Origin: Chloranthus sessilifolius
Taxonomy: Eukaryota; Streptophyta; Magnoliopsida; Chloranthales; Chloranthaceae
Direction: 5' to 3'
Length of the DNA stretch: 64,000 nucleotides
Assembly (NCBI GenBank): GCA_021018995.1
Contig: CM037586.1
Location: forward strand, 145,680,060-145,744,059
The notes beneath the pieces were generated by a model that was given only the letters and a program-made list of their open reading frames with translations, searched no databases and was not told where the DNA came from. The position numbers and the translations under genes were made by a program. This document shows, one piece after another, positions 25,828-35,817 of the stretch (position 1 is its first letter; every line of letters begins with the position of its first letter).

Positions 25828-27096
25828 TGATCGATTTTAAATAAACCCTTGCAAGTGTACAAGATCTGTTCTAGTAAGGCAAGAACAAGGGTGTCGAACC
25901 CATGTGAAATCAAATTTTAATCAATTCTTCCTAGAGATTTAGAAAATATCCCCAGGAAGTACCAAAGTGATTTAATTTTACCAAAAATTAACACTTTTCT
26001 AATTGCAAGAAAGAAAATAAATTAATCTGAAAATTTTGTAATGAGAAATTTAAGAACAAATTTTAAGACGAGATCAAGGAATATGCTACCCCAGATTTGC
26101 ATCCCTTTCTATTATTAAACCCACAGTTTTATTAATCATCAAACACACCATCATTCCAAAAGATCAGATGACTAGTAATTAAGCATGATCATTAACTCGG
26201 CATACCCTATCTAAAAACGATGACTCAAACATTTATAACATTGCAGTATGAATCATGCTAAAAGCATAGCGTATCTCATGATGTTTAGATCAAAACAACA
26301 TAAACATAATCACAAACTTTGAGAAAACAATTTGATGATGACAATATTATACTATGGCATTAAACATAAAATATGGGTACTTATCTGGGGATCGCATCTT
26401 CCCCGATCTACAGCTTTTAGCCACTCATCCTTGGTGCAAGATCTTCAATTTCATTCAAGTCCATTCCCAAGAGAAAAGAAAACTAAAAATAAAAATATGT
26501 TCTAAGTAAGTCTCTTTACAAAAAAAATCTAAACTAAAAACTAAACTAAAATTAAAAACTAAAAGCTCTCGGAAGATAACCCTACACTAAAAACTCTATA
26601 TTCCAAAAAGCTCTCCCTTACAAAGCCGTGGGCCTCTTATTTATAATAGCCGATTCAAACTAACCCTAGTTGCTTCAATCGATTGAGGCTTAGATCTCAA
26701 TCGATTGACTTTGAGTTCGAATCCCCTTAGGGCACTTCTGCCTTCATGTCTCAATCGATTGAATTTCATGTCTCAATCGATTGACTTTCTAGGGTTGAGT
26801 TTTTCTCCATCTGTCAATCGATTGACAATAATGCCTCAATCGATTGACTCTTCAATGCAAAGTCTTCCCTTTCTTGATGGAAGTTGATTCTCTTCATGGC
26901 TTTCAGTGCTTCTTTGGACCTTTTTGTCCATCGCTCTTTTATAGCCTTTAATTTCCTTCTTTTATGCACTTGAACGATCTAACTGTCAGAAACACCTGTA
27001 AACATCAAAACCTCACAACAACCATCAAATACTTTCATCGAACGGCTAAGTGTAGGATTTAAGGTATGAAATATAGTCATATTTCAGTACCGATCA
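25828..27096 (-). repeat. A2 5' LTR
   Basis: Pairs with 18596-19867. A TATA-like box (TATAAATA) is at 26638-26645 and the palindrome cluster at 26674-26849, upstream of the box in transcription direction. Confidence 0.92.
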
Positions 27097-27867
27097 ATAA
27101 TCCTCAAAAATTCTCTAAAAAAAACTGTGAAAAAGAAAAGCCAAAACTAACTCTCTAATTATCTATCTCTAATTCCCTTTTCTCGAAGTGTTTGATCCGC
27201 TTTAAATAGAGCCGAAGTTTCCCAGCCGCAGAGGTGTTCCAACTCAAAAATTTAGGGTTGATTAATCGATCCAATAGGGTCGATGCATTGACCCTATAAA
27301 GATCCCTAAAAATATGCTTTACAGTGTGAGGTCCGTGTCAGACTCCTTTTTGTGGCTCGATTAATCGACCAAAAAGGTCGATGCATCGACCCTGCAAAAG
27401 AGCCTAAAAATCAGCTTTAAAGTCTCAGTTCTGTGTTTGACACTTTTTTGTCCTCGATTAATCGACCAAAAGGGTCGATGCATCAAGCTCCCAGAAATCC
27501 GTGAATTCCAACCCACTTTTTGTATTAGACACTGCTTCGGTATTTTGACCATAACGTTCTGTCCCGAACTCGGATTGAGGCGATTCTTATGCTGCTGGAA
27601 AGCTGACAGAAATCTCTACAACTTTTGTGTTTTGACAATGCATCCGTCTTGAAGGTCCAAATTGAGCTGCAAGTTGCACCAAGTTCTCGATGACCCAAAG
27701 TTGCAGTGTTTTGACATTATTTTTAGAATTCTTGGCCTGTTTTCTGCACTTGGCTTGTATTTACCTAAAACACTTCAAATCTAATAATTCTTATCAGATA
27801 GTCTTCATCAGATAGCTAAATGTAGGTATTTTAGGGGTGAAATATCATCATATTTCACTACTCATCA
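27097..27867 (-). repeat. A1 5' LTR, second part
   Basis: Begins with the ATAAT duplication (27097-27101), then continues the A1 LTR. Palindromes of the TCGATTAATCGA / TCGATGCATCGA type lie at 27254-27486. A weak TATA-like box (CTATTTAAAG) is at 27201-27210. Ends ...ACTCATCA. Confidence 0.92.
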
Positions 27868-27872
27868 TTGGG

Positions 27873-28462
27873 CCCTCTAGGGTTTCGGCAAATCGTTCCG
27901 AAAGAGGGTTTCAGATCAATACTCTCAGATTCATCGCCAATGCGACCCAGAACAGGACTCTTGTGTCTCCACTTCCACACTCGGCGACAGTACACCTTCT
28001 CACAAATCAGGCATGACGTATCAACGTCGATTTCACACTCTCCAAGATCACGTAAACACTAACCTAAGTGCTCTCGGCTCGTGGTTCTTCAAGGACCAAC
28101 GAAAACCCTCAACAAAAATCTAGGGTTTACAGAATAGGAAGAAGAAGATGAGGGAAAATGAACTCCCAGGTCCCCTTTCCTTCTCTTATAAGCTAATGAC
28201 CTGAAATATCTCTGATATTTCAGTTCATTCCTAACTTTTGTTCTGGTGTTAAGCGCCTACACGGTCGCTACGGCGAAATGCGATCCACCGAGGTTCTACC
28301 AGTCTCGAATTCATGCAAAAATTTACATGTGACCTCATCAAACTATAGGTTACTATTATTTCAATTAATAGTAATTACTAATCTTTAAATTTGTCTCGAT
28401 TTCCATGTCGGGCACGTACATTGATGCATTCAGGTCTTGTTCAAATTTTTTGGGCTATTATA
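27873..28462 (-). repeat. G2 3' LTR, proximal part
   Basis: Continues the G2 LTR after A1, matching about 37885-38469. The terminal base pair reads TA (28461-28462) where the other LTR reads CA. Confidence 0.92.
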
Positions 28463-28581
28463 TTATCTCCCCCTTAGGAATTTTCGTCCGCAAAAATGTC
28501 TAAGAGGCGTGGTGAGATAAGAGGTGTATCTTAAAGCTAAGATGTATAGTAAAGCAGAACAAGCCGAGAATAGAACAAGAA
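28463..28581 (-). other. G2 polypurine tract and 3' UTR
   Basis: CTAAGGGGGAGATAA (minus strand, 28463-28477) abuts the LTR. Just upstream is a degenerate form of the AATTTTCG..CGAAAATT hairpin. The additional ORF ends about 120 bp from the LTR. Confidence 0.82.
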
Positions 28582-30101
28582 TTAACTATGCACGCAGAAC
28601 ATAAATGATATGGAAGCAGGGCAATTAATATACAGATAGTAATATGTAAATGAGCATACATATAATAGCATAGTAATACCTGCAGGGATGTCGGATGGTC
28701 CGGCCTCATCAGGCGTGCGTTGGCTAGGACATGGTGGTGGTGTGCGGTAGTCACGAGGGTCCACTGTGTGCTGCCGTGCGTGGGAGATCATCGGCGTGGA
28801 CGTCGTGGCGTACAAGTGCTGCATGACGAGCTCATGCATACCCTCGTGGTAATCCAATCGACGATGAATCTGTCGCTGGAACGCCTCCATGCCATCCAAC
28901 CGCTCGTGTATACGTCGGTTGCCCTCCACAAGCTCACGAAGCATCGCTGCAACGTCGACTGAGGAAGGTGGTGGGGGATGTGATGGGGTGTGACGGGGCA
29001 GTCTTCGAGGTGTAATGGGGGCAGGTCGTGTAGACACCTCAGGCGGAGGTGGTGGATCACGTGGGGCCTCCCCCTCTCCAGATCCAGGCTCGGCGGGTGC
29101 CGCACCCTCAGAGACGGCGGGTGGAACGGGCTCCGTTGCGCCCTCCTCCTCCTTCGGAAGCAGTCGAACCAATAAGTTGTAACTCTTGGTCCAGTCTTTT
29201 AGGTAAAAGACTTTGGTGTTATCGACCAAGCGTGGCTCGTGAGGAGCCAAAGTATATGCCTCACGTAGAGCGGCATACTGCTCTACCATTTTAGTGATGA
29301 GGTGGGCATAGGGGATTTGTTTCTTAACCCCCGACTTGACCTTCTCTGACATAAGGTCATTGGCATTGATGATGCCATCGATGACCAAGTCGGCCATAGA
29401 GAACCAACGATTCTCAAAGGCGGAAAATAGTGCTTGTTGCACCACACCAGTCCGCGAGGACTTGTGTAAAAACGGGTTAAGTGCACACTTGATGTATGTA
29501 TCAAGCATCCACAACTTATTGGGTAACTGGGCCCTAGAGATGGATTGGCCCTTCCCATGCTGACCCTGGGTCATCTTGGTGACCACGTCGGTGAAGGGGA
29601 CCTCCTTCACATACGGGGCATCCAGGCCACACGTCTCAATATAAACGGACGGGCATTGAAGTGCCGCCGCCCATGGAAATGGTTAAATTTATATTCAAAC
29701 CCATCGATGGTCGTAACGAGTTGATGGCAACTATCACCCCATCGTAGGTTTTGGAAGAATAGTCTCACGAGACGTGGACAATAATGGTCATGGAATGGTT
29801 CAAGCAAGGGCTTCAACCCGAGCTTTTGGATATAACCCTTGGTCCAAGCCATTTCGGGTCGGTCCTCGTAAAGCAAGGACGTAAAAACATACTCGGATAG
29901 GAACGTTTTAGAAGCCCACCAAGGTTTGGGGACTTCACGTCCGATGGGAATCGGAACGGGGGTCGGAATAGGTGGTACCATGGTCGAAACCGATGCCACG
30001 GGTGGCACGGGTGGTTGGGAAATAGGAACGGAGGGCGGTATTGGTGTACGAGCCCGAGAAGTGGGTACCTTATGCGAAGCGTTCTTTGTGCAAGGTCCCA
30101 T
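28582..30101 (-). pseudogene. G2 additional ORF (aORF), Transposase_32-like protein
   Basis: Downstream of pol and in sense. The start is set at 30101 (MGP..., shared with the G1 copy) rather than the ATG two codons earlier. The Pro-rich N-terminus leads to LVRLFFQNLRWGD and TTIDGFEY. A frameshift near 29650-29690 precedes VPFTDVVTKMTQGQHGKG, LWMLDTYIKCALNPFLHK, QQALFSAFENRWF, IPYAHLITKMVEQY and LKDWTKSYNLLVR. A Pro/Glu-rich linker, a predicted helix (LRELVEGNRRIHERLDGM) and a hydrophobic tail follow. The layout resembles the 'putative plant transposon protein' family (Pfam Transposase_32, from memory). Function unknown; neither RT, integrase nor an obvious envelope. Confidence 0.82.
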
Positions 30102-30260
30102 GGTCAAATCTTTGCAAAAATACGAAAACTAGAACAGAAATGAACGAAAATGAATGTTACCAAATGAATGGAGCAAAGTCCACTCGAATCAGGCGGAAGG
30201 AAAGATGTAGATAGCCGGAAATGAGTGAGGAGGGTGGTTGAATGGTCGGTGTTCCAAAGC

Positions 30261-30639
30261 CCTTGATCGATCACTCTAATAGCTTCGTGCAAATGACCGT
30301 TCGAAACCCCAAACTTTAACTTAAACCCCAGAATTGATCGATCAATGCTTTTATTGATCGATCAATGAAGCATCTTTATGCCCTAGCCCGATGCATAGAT
30401 CGATCAATACCCTCTATTGATCGATCAATGGTCCCTTGATTGATCAATCACTGTCCTGTTGATCGATCACTACCATGTTGATCGATCAACATACCTTATA
30501 TTGATCGATCAATACTAAAATTGATCGATCAATCAATCGAGCTTACCGTACTACTAACCATTGTTGATCGATCAATGTTTCTTGTTGATTGATCAATCAA
30601 TCTTGGTGATCGATCAATACTCCTATTGATCGATCAATT
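30261..30639. repeat. TTGATCGATCAA palindrome array between G2 pol and aORF
   Basis: About 14 units of the same palindrome as in the G2 LTR arrays, with different spacers. In element orientation it lies between a TATA-like box and the aORF start. Confidence 0.88.
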
Positions 30640-30653
30640 ACACCAGAAACCAA

Positions 30654-30665
30654 CCTTATATATAG
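30654..30665 (-). promoter_or_regulatory. Candidate internal TATA box upstream of G2 aORF
   Basis: The minus strand reads CTATATATAAGG, a good plant TATA match, about 200 bp after the end of the chromodomain and about 560 bp before the aORF ATG, with the palindrome array in between. Inferred from sequence and position only. Confidence 0.4.
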
Positions 30666-30862
30666 TTTTATTCTTTTAAATTTTACAACTCGGATTGATC
30701 AATACACGGTATTCATAACAATGAAGGTACTTTATACGATACATACAGTATCCGATAAATTACGCATATACGTACTATGATTAACGAAAATCGATCCGTG
30801 AACGTACCTTGACATCAAGTAAACAAATGCGGGTACTGCTCGCAGATTTCAGTTGCGCATTC

Positions 30863-31215
30863 CTAAGTAGCTTCTGAAGCCGAATGATTTCTCCACTTAA
30901 CGAGTACCAGTGGAATCAACTTGGTCCGCAAAACTTGATCTCGATGATCCAATATCGCGATCGGTTCCTCAATCACCATCAAATCCTCTTGTAGCTCAAT
31001 TGGTTGGAAATCCAAGATGTGAGTCGGATCGCGTACGTAGCATCGTAGCATAGACACGTGAAAATGTTATGCATGCTTGTCAACTGTGGTGGTAAGGCAA
31101 CCCGATAAGCGACTTCGCCAACCCGTCCAAGTACCTCAAATGGACCGATATACCGAGTACTCAGCTTTTTACGCTTTCCAAAGTGCATGACACCCTTGGT
31201 TGGCGAGATCTTCAC
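30863..31215 (-). pseudogene. G2 integrase C-terminus and chromodomain
   Basis: 31215-30979 holds the integrase C-terminal GPY/F-like module (KLSTRYIGPFEVLGRVGEVA and AYRVALPPQL). After a frameshift near 31050, the chromodomain follows: VIEEPIAILDHRDQVLRTK and IPLVLVKWRNHSASEAT. It stops with TAG exactly where chromodomains have Trp, followed by a Glu codon, so the C-terminal helix is not made. Chromodomains target chromoviruses to particular chromatin marks (family knowledge). G1 has the same stop. Confidence 0.85.
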
Positions 31216-31303
31216 AAAGACCTTGTCTCCAACCTAAAAACAAGTGTTAATTCCATAGCAAATCAATTGAACTATGGACTTACTCTTCGTCTAACGTATT
31301 TGG

Positions 31304-33481
31304 TTATGCCTGAAACTCCACTCGCGTGCGATGGAGATCGGCATAGCTCTTTTGGCGACTTTGAGCAACCCTCAATCTTTCACGGATCAACCTAACCGTC
31401 TCGGTGGTACTGTCCACGATCTCAGGTCCCAAAACAAGCTTCTCGCCGACTTCTTCCCAATTCAATGGAGATCTGCATCGACGTCCATACAAGGCTTCAT
31501 AAGGCGCCATCCCAATACTCGACTGATAAATGTTATTGTAAGCGAACTCGATCAGAGGCAAATGTTGATCCCATGAACCATGAAAGTCCAACATACATGC
31601 ACGCAACATATCCTCTATAATCTGGTTCACTCTCTCAGTCTGCCCATCTATCTGAGGATGAAACGCTGAGCTGAACTCCAATTTAGTACCCATGCTTTCC
31701 TGGAATCGTCGCCAAAACTGCGACGTATAGAGCGGATCTCTATCACACACTATACTGACTGGTATGCCATGTAACCGAACTATCTCCCTCATGTACAGCT
31801 CTGCTAGCTTATTGGCTGTATGCGTAGTCCGATACAGCAGAAAATATGTAGATTTCCTCAATCGATCAACAATGATCCAGATGGCATTGTTCTTTCTCAA
31901 TGTATTCGGTAACCCTAAAATGAAATCCATAGAAATGGCTTCCCATTTCCACTCTGGCACTGGTAGTGGTTGCAATAAACCTGCTGGATTCTGATGGTCT
32001 ACTTTCAGCTGTTGGCAGACCAAATATCGAGAAACATAATCTGCAACGTCTTTCTTCAGTCCTCTCCACCAAAAACTTTGCTTGAGATCTTGGTACATCT
32101 TGGTACTCCCAGGATGTATAGCATACGTAGACTTGTGTGCTTCCTCCAAAATCATATCTTTAAGATCTTTTGTATCAGGTATGCACATCCGATCTCTAAA
32201 TAGCAAAGTGCCATCCTCTTTGATAGTAAAATCAGGCCTAATCCCGTTGATCACATCCTTTCTAATGGCTATAAGCTCATCGTCAATCATCTGGAGCTTA
32301 CGCACGTTGTTAAACAATGTGGGCCGTATCACAATAGTAGCCATCAATGCCCTTGAACCCTTGACGTCAATCAATGTATCGCACAAGGTCAAGTCCTCAA
32401 GTAGATGCCACCGCTGTATTCTGGTGATAAGGTGTGTCAACTGAGCTGAAGACTTTCTGCTTTCCACAACGTTGGCCTTCCCAGGGTGATACTGGATGGA
32501 ACAATCGTAATCTTTCAAGAACTCCATCCATCTGCGCTGTCGCATATTCAAATCCTTCTGGGTAAACAGATACTTAAGGCTTTTGTGGTCGGTGTAGATA
32601 TCAAACGTCTCACCGTATAAGTAATGCCTCCAAATCTTCAAAGCAAAGATCACCGCCACTAACTCCAGATCATGAGTCGGGTAATTTCTCTCATGTTCCT
32701 TAAGCTGTCTAGAGCCATATGCGATAACCTTCTTGTACTGGTTGAGGACACAACCCAACCCACTATATGATGCGTCACTGTAGATAGCAAAACCTTCTCT
32801 GCCAGAAAGTATAGCCAACACTGGTGCTGTAGTTAGACGCGTCTTCAATTCCTGGAAGCTCTTCTCACACTGATCAGTCCAATCAAACTTAGCATTTTTC
32901 TTAGTGAGCTGAGTAAGCAGACTTGATAGTTTGGAGAACCTCTCTACAAAATGTCTGTAGTATCCTGCCAACCCAAGGAAACTACGGACCTCTGTCACTG
33001 TTCTTGGCTGGTCCTAATTCACGACGGCCTCGATCTCCGTCGGATCCACTGTTATACCCTTAGCAGAGACGATATGGCCCAAGAAACTAACTTGATCCAG
33101 CCAAAACTCACACTTACTGAGCTTCGCATACAATTTATATTCTCTGAGGGTCTGTAAAGCTACGTGTAGATGTTCTTCATGTTCCTCCTTTGTCTTGGAA
33201 TAGATAAGGATGTCATTTACAAAGACAACCACTGACTTGTCCAAGTGTGGTTTAAACACTCTGTTCATCAGGTCCATAAATGACGCAGGTGCGTTCGTCA
33301 ATCCAAATGGCATAACTAAGAATTCATAGTGCCCATATCTGGTTCTGAACACCGTCTTCTCAATATCTTCTGCTTTGACTCGTAGCTGATGGTAACCTAA
33401 TCTCAAGTCGATCTTCGTAAAGAACCTCGCTCCTTGTAACTGATCAAACAGATCATCGATCCTAGGGAGCGGGTAACGATT
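31304..33481 (-). pseudogene. G2 RT, RNase H and integrase
   Basis: 33406-33014 is the RT palm with [15 protein letters not shown] and [17 protein letters not shown]. The catalytic motif reads FVND instead of FVDD, a G-to-A change of the first Asp. After a stop at 33013, 32998-31304 (564 codons) gives the RT thumb, RNase H ([24 protein letters not shown]), the integrase zinc region (YAIHPG; one Cys replaced by Tyr in [10 protein letters not shown]) and the DDE core: Asp in MDFILGLP, Asp in [11 protein letters not shown] and Glu in [12 protein letters not shown] small in-frame deletion lies before the RNase H/integrase border (VVESRKS). Confidence 0.9.
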
Positions 33482-34228
33482 CTAAATCATCAATTTGTTC
33501 AACTGCCGATAGTCAATGCATAGACGCATTGAACCATCCTTCTTTCTGACAAACAATACGGGTGCTCCCCAAGGAGACACACTCGGTCGAATGAACCCTT
33601 TGTCAAGCAGCTCTTGTAGTTGCTCCTTCAACTCTTGTAATTTCGCTGGAGCCATCCGATAGGGAGCTTTAGATATTGATTCAGTGCCTGGAACCAGATT
33701 GATTGCAAACTCAATCTCTCGAGCTGGTGGCAGTCCTGGCAAATCCTCAGGGAACACATCTGGATACTCGCATGCAACGTGAATATCGGATATCACATTC
33801 GTCTCTTCTCGTTGCTCTTGTAGAAAGGCCATATATCCACTGCATCTGCTCTTCATCATCTTTTCAGCTCGAATAGCAGATATCAATGGAGCTACCTTAG
33901 ACTTCACCCCGAAGAATCTAAATGATCGCTCATTTGGAGGACGAAATACCACTATCTTCGGAAGATAATCTACGCTTGCGTGGTAAGCGGATAGCCAGTC
34001 CATTCCCAGAATAATGTCGAATCCCTTCATATTTAACAAAATTAAGTCTGCCAGTGTCTCGTGATCATCTACTAACACTACCACTGACTTACACACTGTG
34101 AGTGCATTCACTGCATCACCCGTAGGGATGAACACCGTCAAAATGAAATCTAGCTGTTCAGGAGTAGCGCTCAATTCCTTCATAAATTGAGGCCTTACGA
34201 AAGAATGCGTAGAGCCTGGGTCTATCAA
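33482..34228 (-). pseudogene. G2 protease and start of RT
   Basis: The protease begins at [10 protein letters not shown] (D-P-G where D-S/T-G is usual; the same in G1, so probably a family trait) and continues through [18 protein letters not shown]. The RT N-terminus follows with [40 protein letters not shown] and YRQLNKLMI. The frame ends at 33482 with a TAG in place of Lys or Gln just before the conserved [11 protein letters not shown] segment, which reads on in the same frame. Confidence 0.88.
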
Positions 34229-34389
34229 GACTCAACCCCTATGAAAGTAAATGTCACAACTCCTATACACTTTCATCTCACCTATAAGCCAATTACAATA
34301 TTAAATCAAGCGTTTCAGATGTGTGTGCATATATGCACTATTATCATCATACTTCATCAACTAAATTCTATCTTTACTAAATTTCCAGT

Positions 34390-35712
34390 TCATCTTATTA
34401 AATAAAACAACTTCCCTTGAATTTTAATCATACCTTGGATGACATCATTCGATGTCAGAGCATTGGTCGCGGTAATGGCGTATGCTCGACCGTGAATTAC
34501 AGGTCGAGAAGATCTCTGCGTAGATACCGATCCTGATCGCTCTTTGCTCTCCTCTGGGTAGTTCCTAACCAAGTGGCCAATCTTGCCACACCTGAAGCAT
34601 CCCCCTGTCTCTCTCCTGCACTCCTCTGTCTTGTGTGGTTTCCCACACTTTGCACATGATACGGATGGAGTGAAAGACGAGACCCTTGAAGGTCCCTGAG
34701 TCACTGAAGCCCCACTACCAGAAGATCCAGATGGTCGAAATGGTCTGGAAGATGTAGGCACCACTGCTCTCTGGTATGAACTCGGACCCGAAGAAATTGT
34801 CGGTCGAGAGTGCGTAGGGTATCTCGGGGGTCTGGAAAATCTAGCCCTCTTGTTCTGTTCCATGTCCTGAGGCTGCCCTTGAAATGGTCTCTCTCTCACC
34901 TGCTTGTCTCTCCAAGAGAACTATTTCTGGTTCTCTTCCTCCGCTATGAGAGCCTTGGCCATCACTCCCTCATATGTCTCCATTTCCCACATGGCGACAT
35001 CCTTCTGCAAGTTCTGTCTCAAGCCAAGTTGAAACTTTCTTGCTCTCATCAGCTCTGTGGCGACGTGCTGGGGTGCAAACCTAGCCAGTCTATCAAACTC
35101 AGCTCCATAATCCCTCACTGACATGGCACCCTGCTTCAGCTCGATAAATTTTACTTCCCACTGATGCCTCACAATTTTCGGGAAGTATTTGTGATAAAAC
35201 ACCTCTGTGAACTCCTCCCATGTCCAAGGAGTGTGAGGAAACTCTCTCTGTCTATTCTGTGACACCGACTTCCACCAAGGTCTGGGGTCACCGTCCAATT
35301 TGAAAGTGGCCAAACACACTTTCTCCACGTCATTACACTGGAGCACTTCGAAAAGTTTCTCCATCTCTTCTATCCATCCCTCTACCTCTATGGGATCTGT
35401 CTGACCTGAGAAGTTAGGAGGTCTCATTCTCCTAAACTCCGCGAACCCGCTAGGCTGATGAGGTGGTCTAGCTGCCTGTTGAGTCAGAGCAGCCGTCTGC
35501 TGAGCGACATTGGTAGCCAATGCTTCCAACACCTGCTCCATTCTTTCTTCATTACCTCTTCTGCCTCCTCTCGGTCCCACTGGAACCGCGTTCGTGTGCG
35601 AGAGGAATTCTAATCCCCATGACGTACCAGTAACATCGAGGATCTCTCTCATAGGAACCTCTCTCTGTCCTTTCCTTCCTCCACTGCATCCACCTCTGAA
35701 CTTAGGGCCCAT
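34390..35712 (-). pseudogene. G2 gag
   Basis: It starts at 35712 (MGPKFRGGCSGGRKGQ). The capsid region has FRRMRPPNFSGQTDPIEVEG, DPRPWWKSV, FTEVFYHKYFP and RKFQLGLRQNLQKD. A stop near 34918 separates it from the Ser/Pro-rich part and two zinc knuckles: CAKCGKPHKTEEC is complete; the second, CFRCGKIGHLVRNY, has its last Cys changed to Tyr. A further stretch to 34390 leads toward the protease. Structural protein; broken here. Confidence 0.88.
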
Positions 35713-35803
35713 ACTGGTCTGTCATTGTGAAAACAATAACACTGATCAGTACTAGATTGTGAAAACAATCCAACATGAACCCGCAGTTCAACCCAAAGCC
35801 TAG

Positions 35804-35815
35804 GCTTTGATACCA
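35804..35815 (-). other. G2 primer-binding site (tRNA-iMet type)
   Basis: The minus strand reads TGGTATCAAAGC, one base from the usual TGGTATCAGAGC complementary to initiator tRNA-Met, 2 nt from the LTR. Confidence 0.85.
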
Positions 35816-35817
35816 AC

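Larger units (their letters stand above)
18596..27096 (-). mobile_element. A2: Athila-type derivative lacking RT and integrase
   Basis: TG...CA ends, LTRs 18596-19867 (1272 bp) and 25828-27096 (1269 bp), and exact ATAAT duplications (18591-18595, 27097-27101) inside the A1 LTR. Inside are the tRNA-Asp primer site, a broken gag, a protease remnant and the Athila 3' non-coding region. Compared with A1, the stretch from about A1 9130 to 12150 (most of pol) is missing. Total 8501 bp. It would depend on another element for copying. Confidence 0.93.
5345..27867 (-). mobile_element. A1: Athila-type Ty3/gypsy element
   Basis: TG...CA ends (TGATCGATTTT... to ...CTACTCATCA) are flanked by TTGGG (5340-5344 and 27868-27872, exact), and the G2 LTR resumes exactly after it. 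The LTRs are 1703 bp (5345-7047) and 1708 bp (17654-18595 plus 27102-27867, split by A2). The primer site matches tRNA-Asp. Gag, protease, RT, RNase H and integrase have Athila-like motifs. An envelope-like ORF, found in some Athila elements, is not visible between integrase and the 3' LTR. S1 sits in gag and A2 in the 5' LTR. Confidence 0.94.

Noticed and set aside
28720-29294. Several + strand frames opposite the G2 aORF
   Set aside because: Antisense shadows of a GC-rich coding stretch; the minus-strand frame has homologues in G1 and G3, these do not.
33482-34228. D-P-G in the G2 protease as an inactivating mutation
   Set aside because: G1 has the same residues at this site, so it is more likely a family variant than damage.
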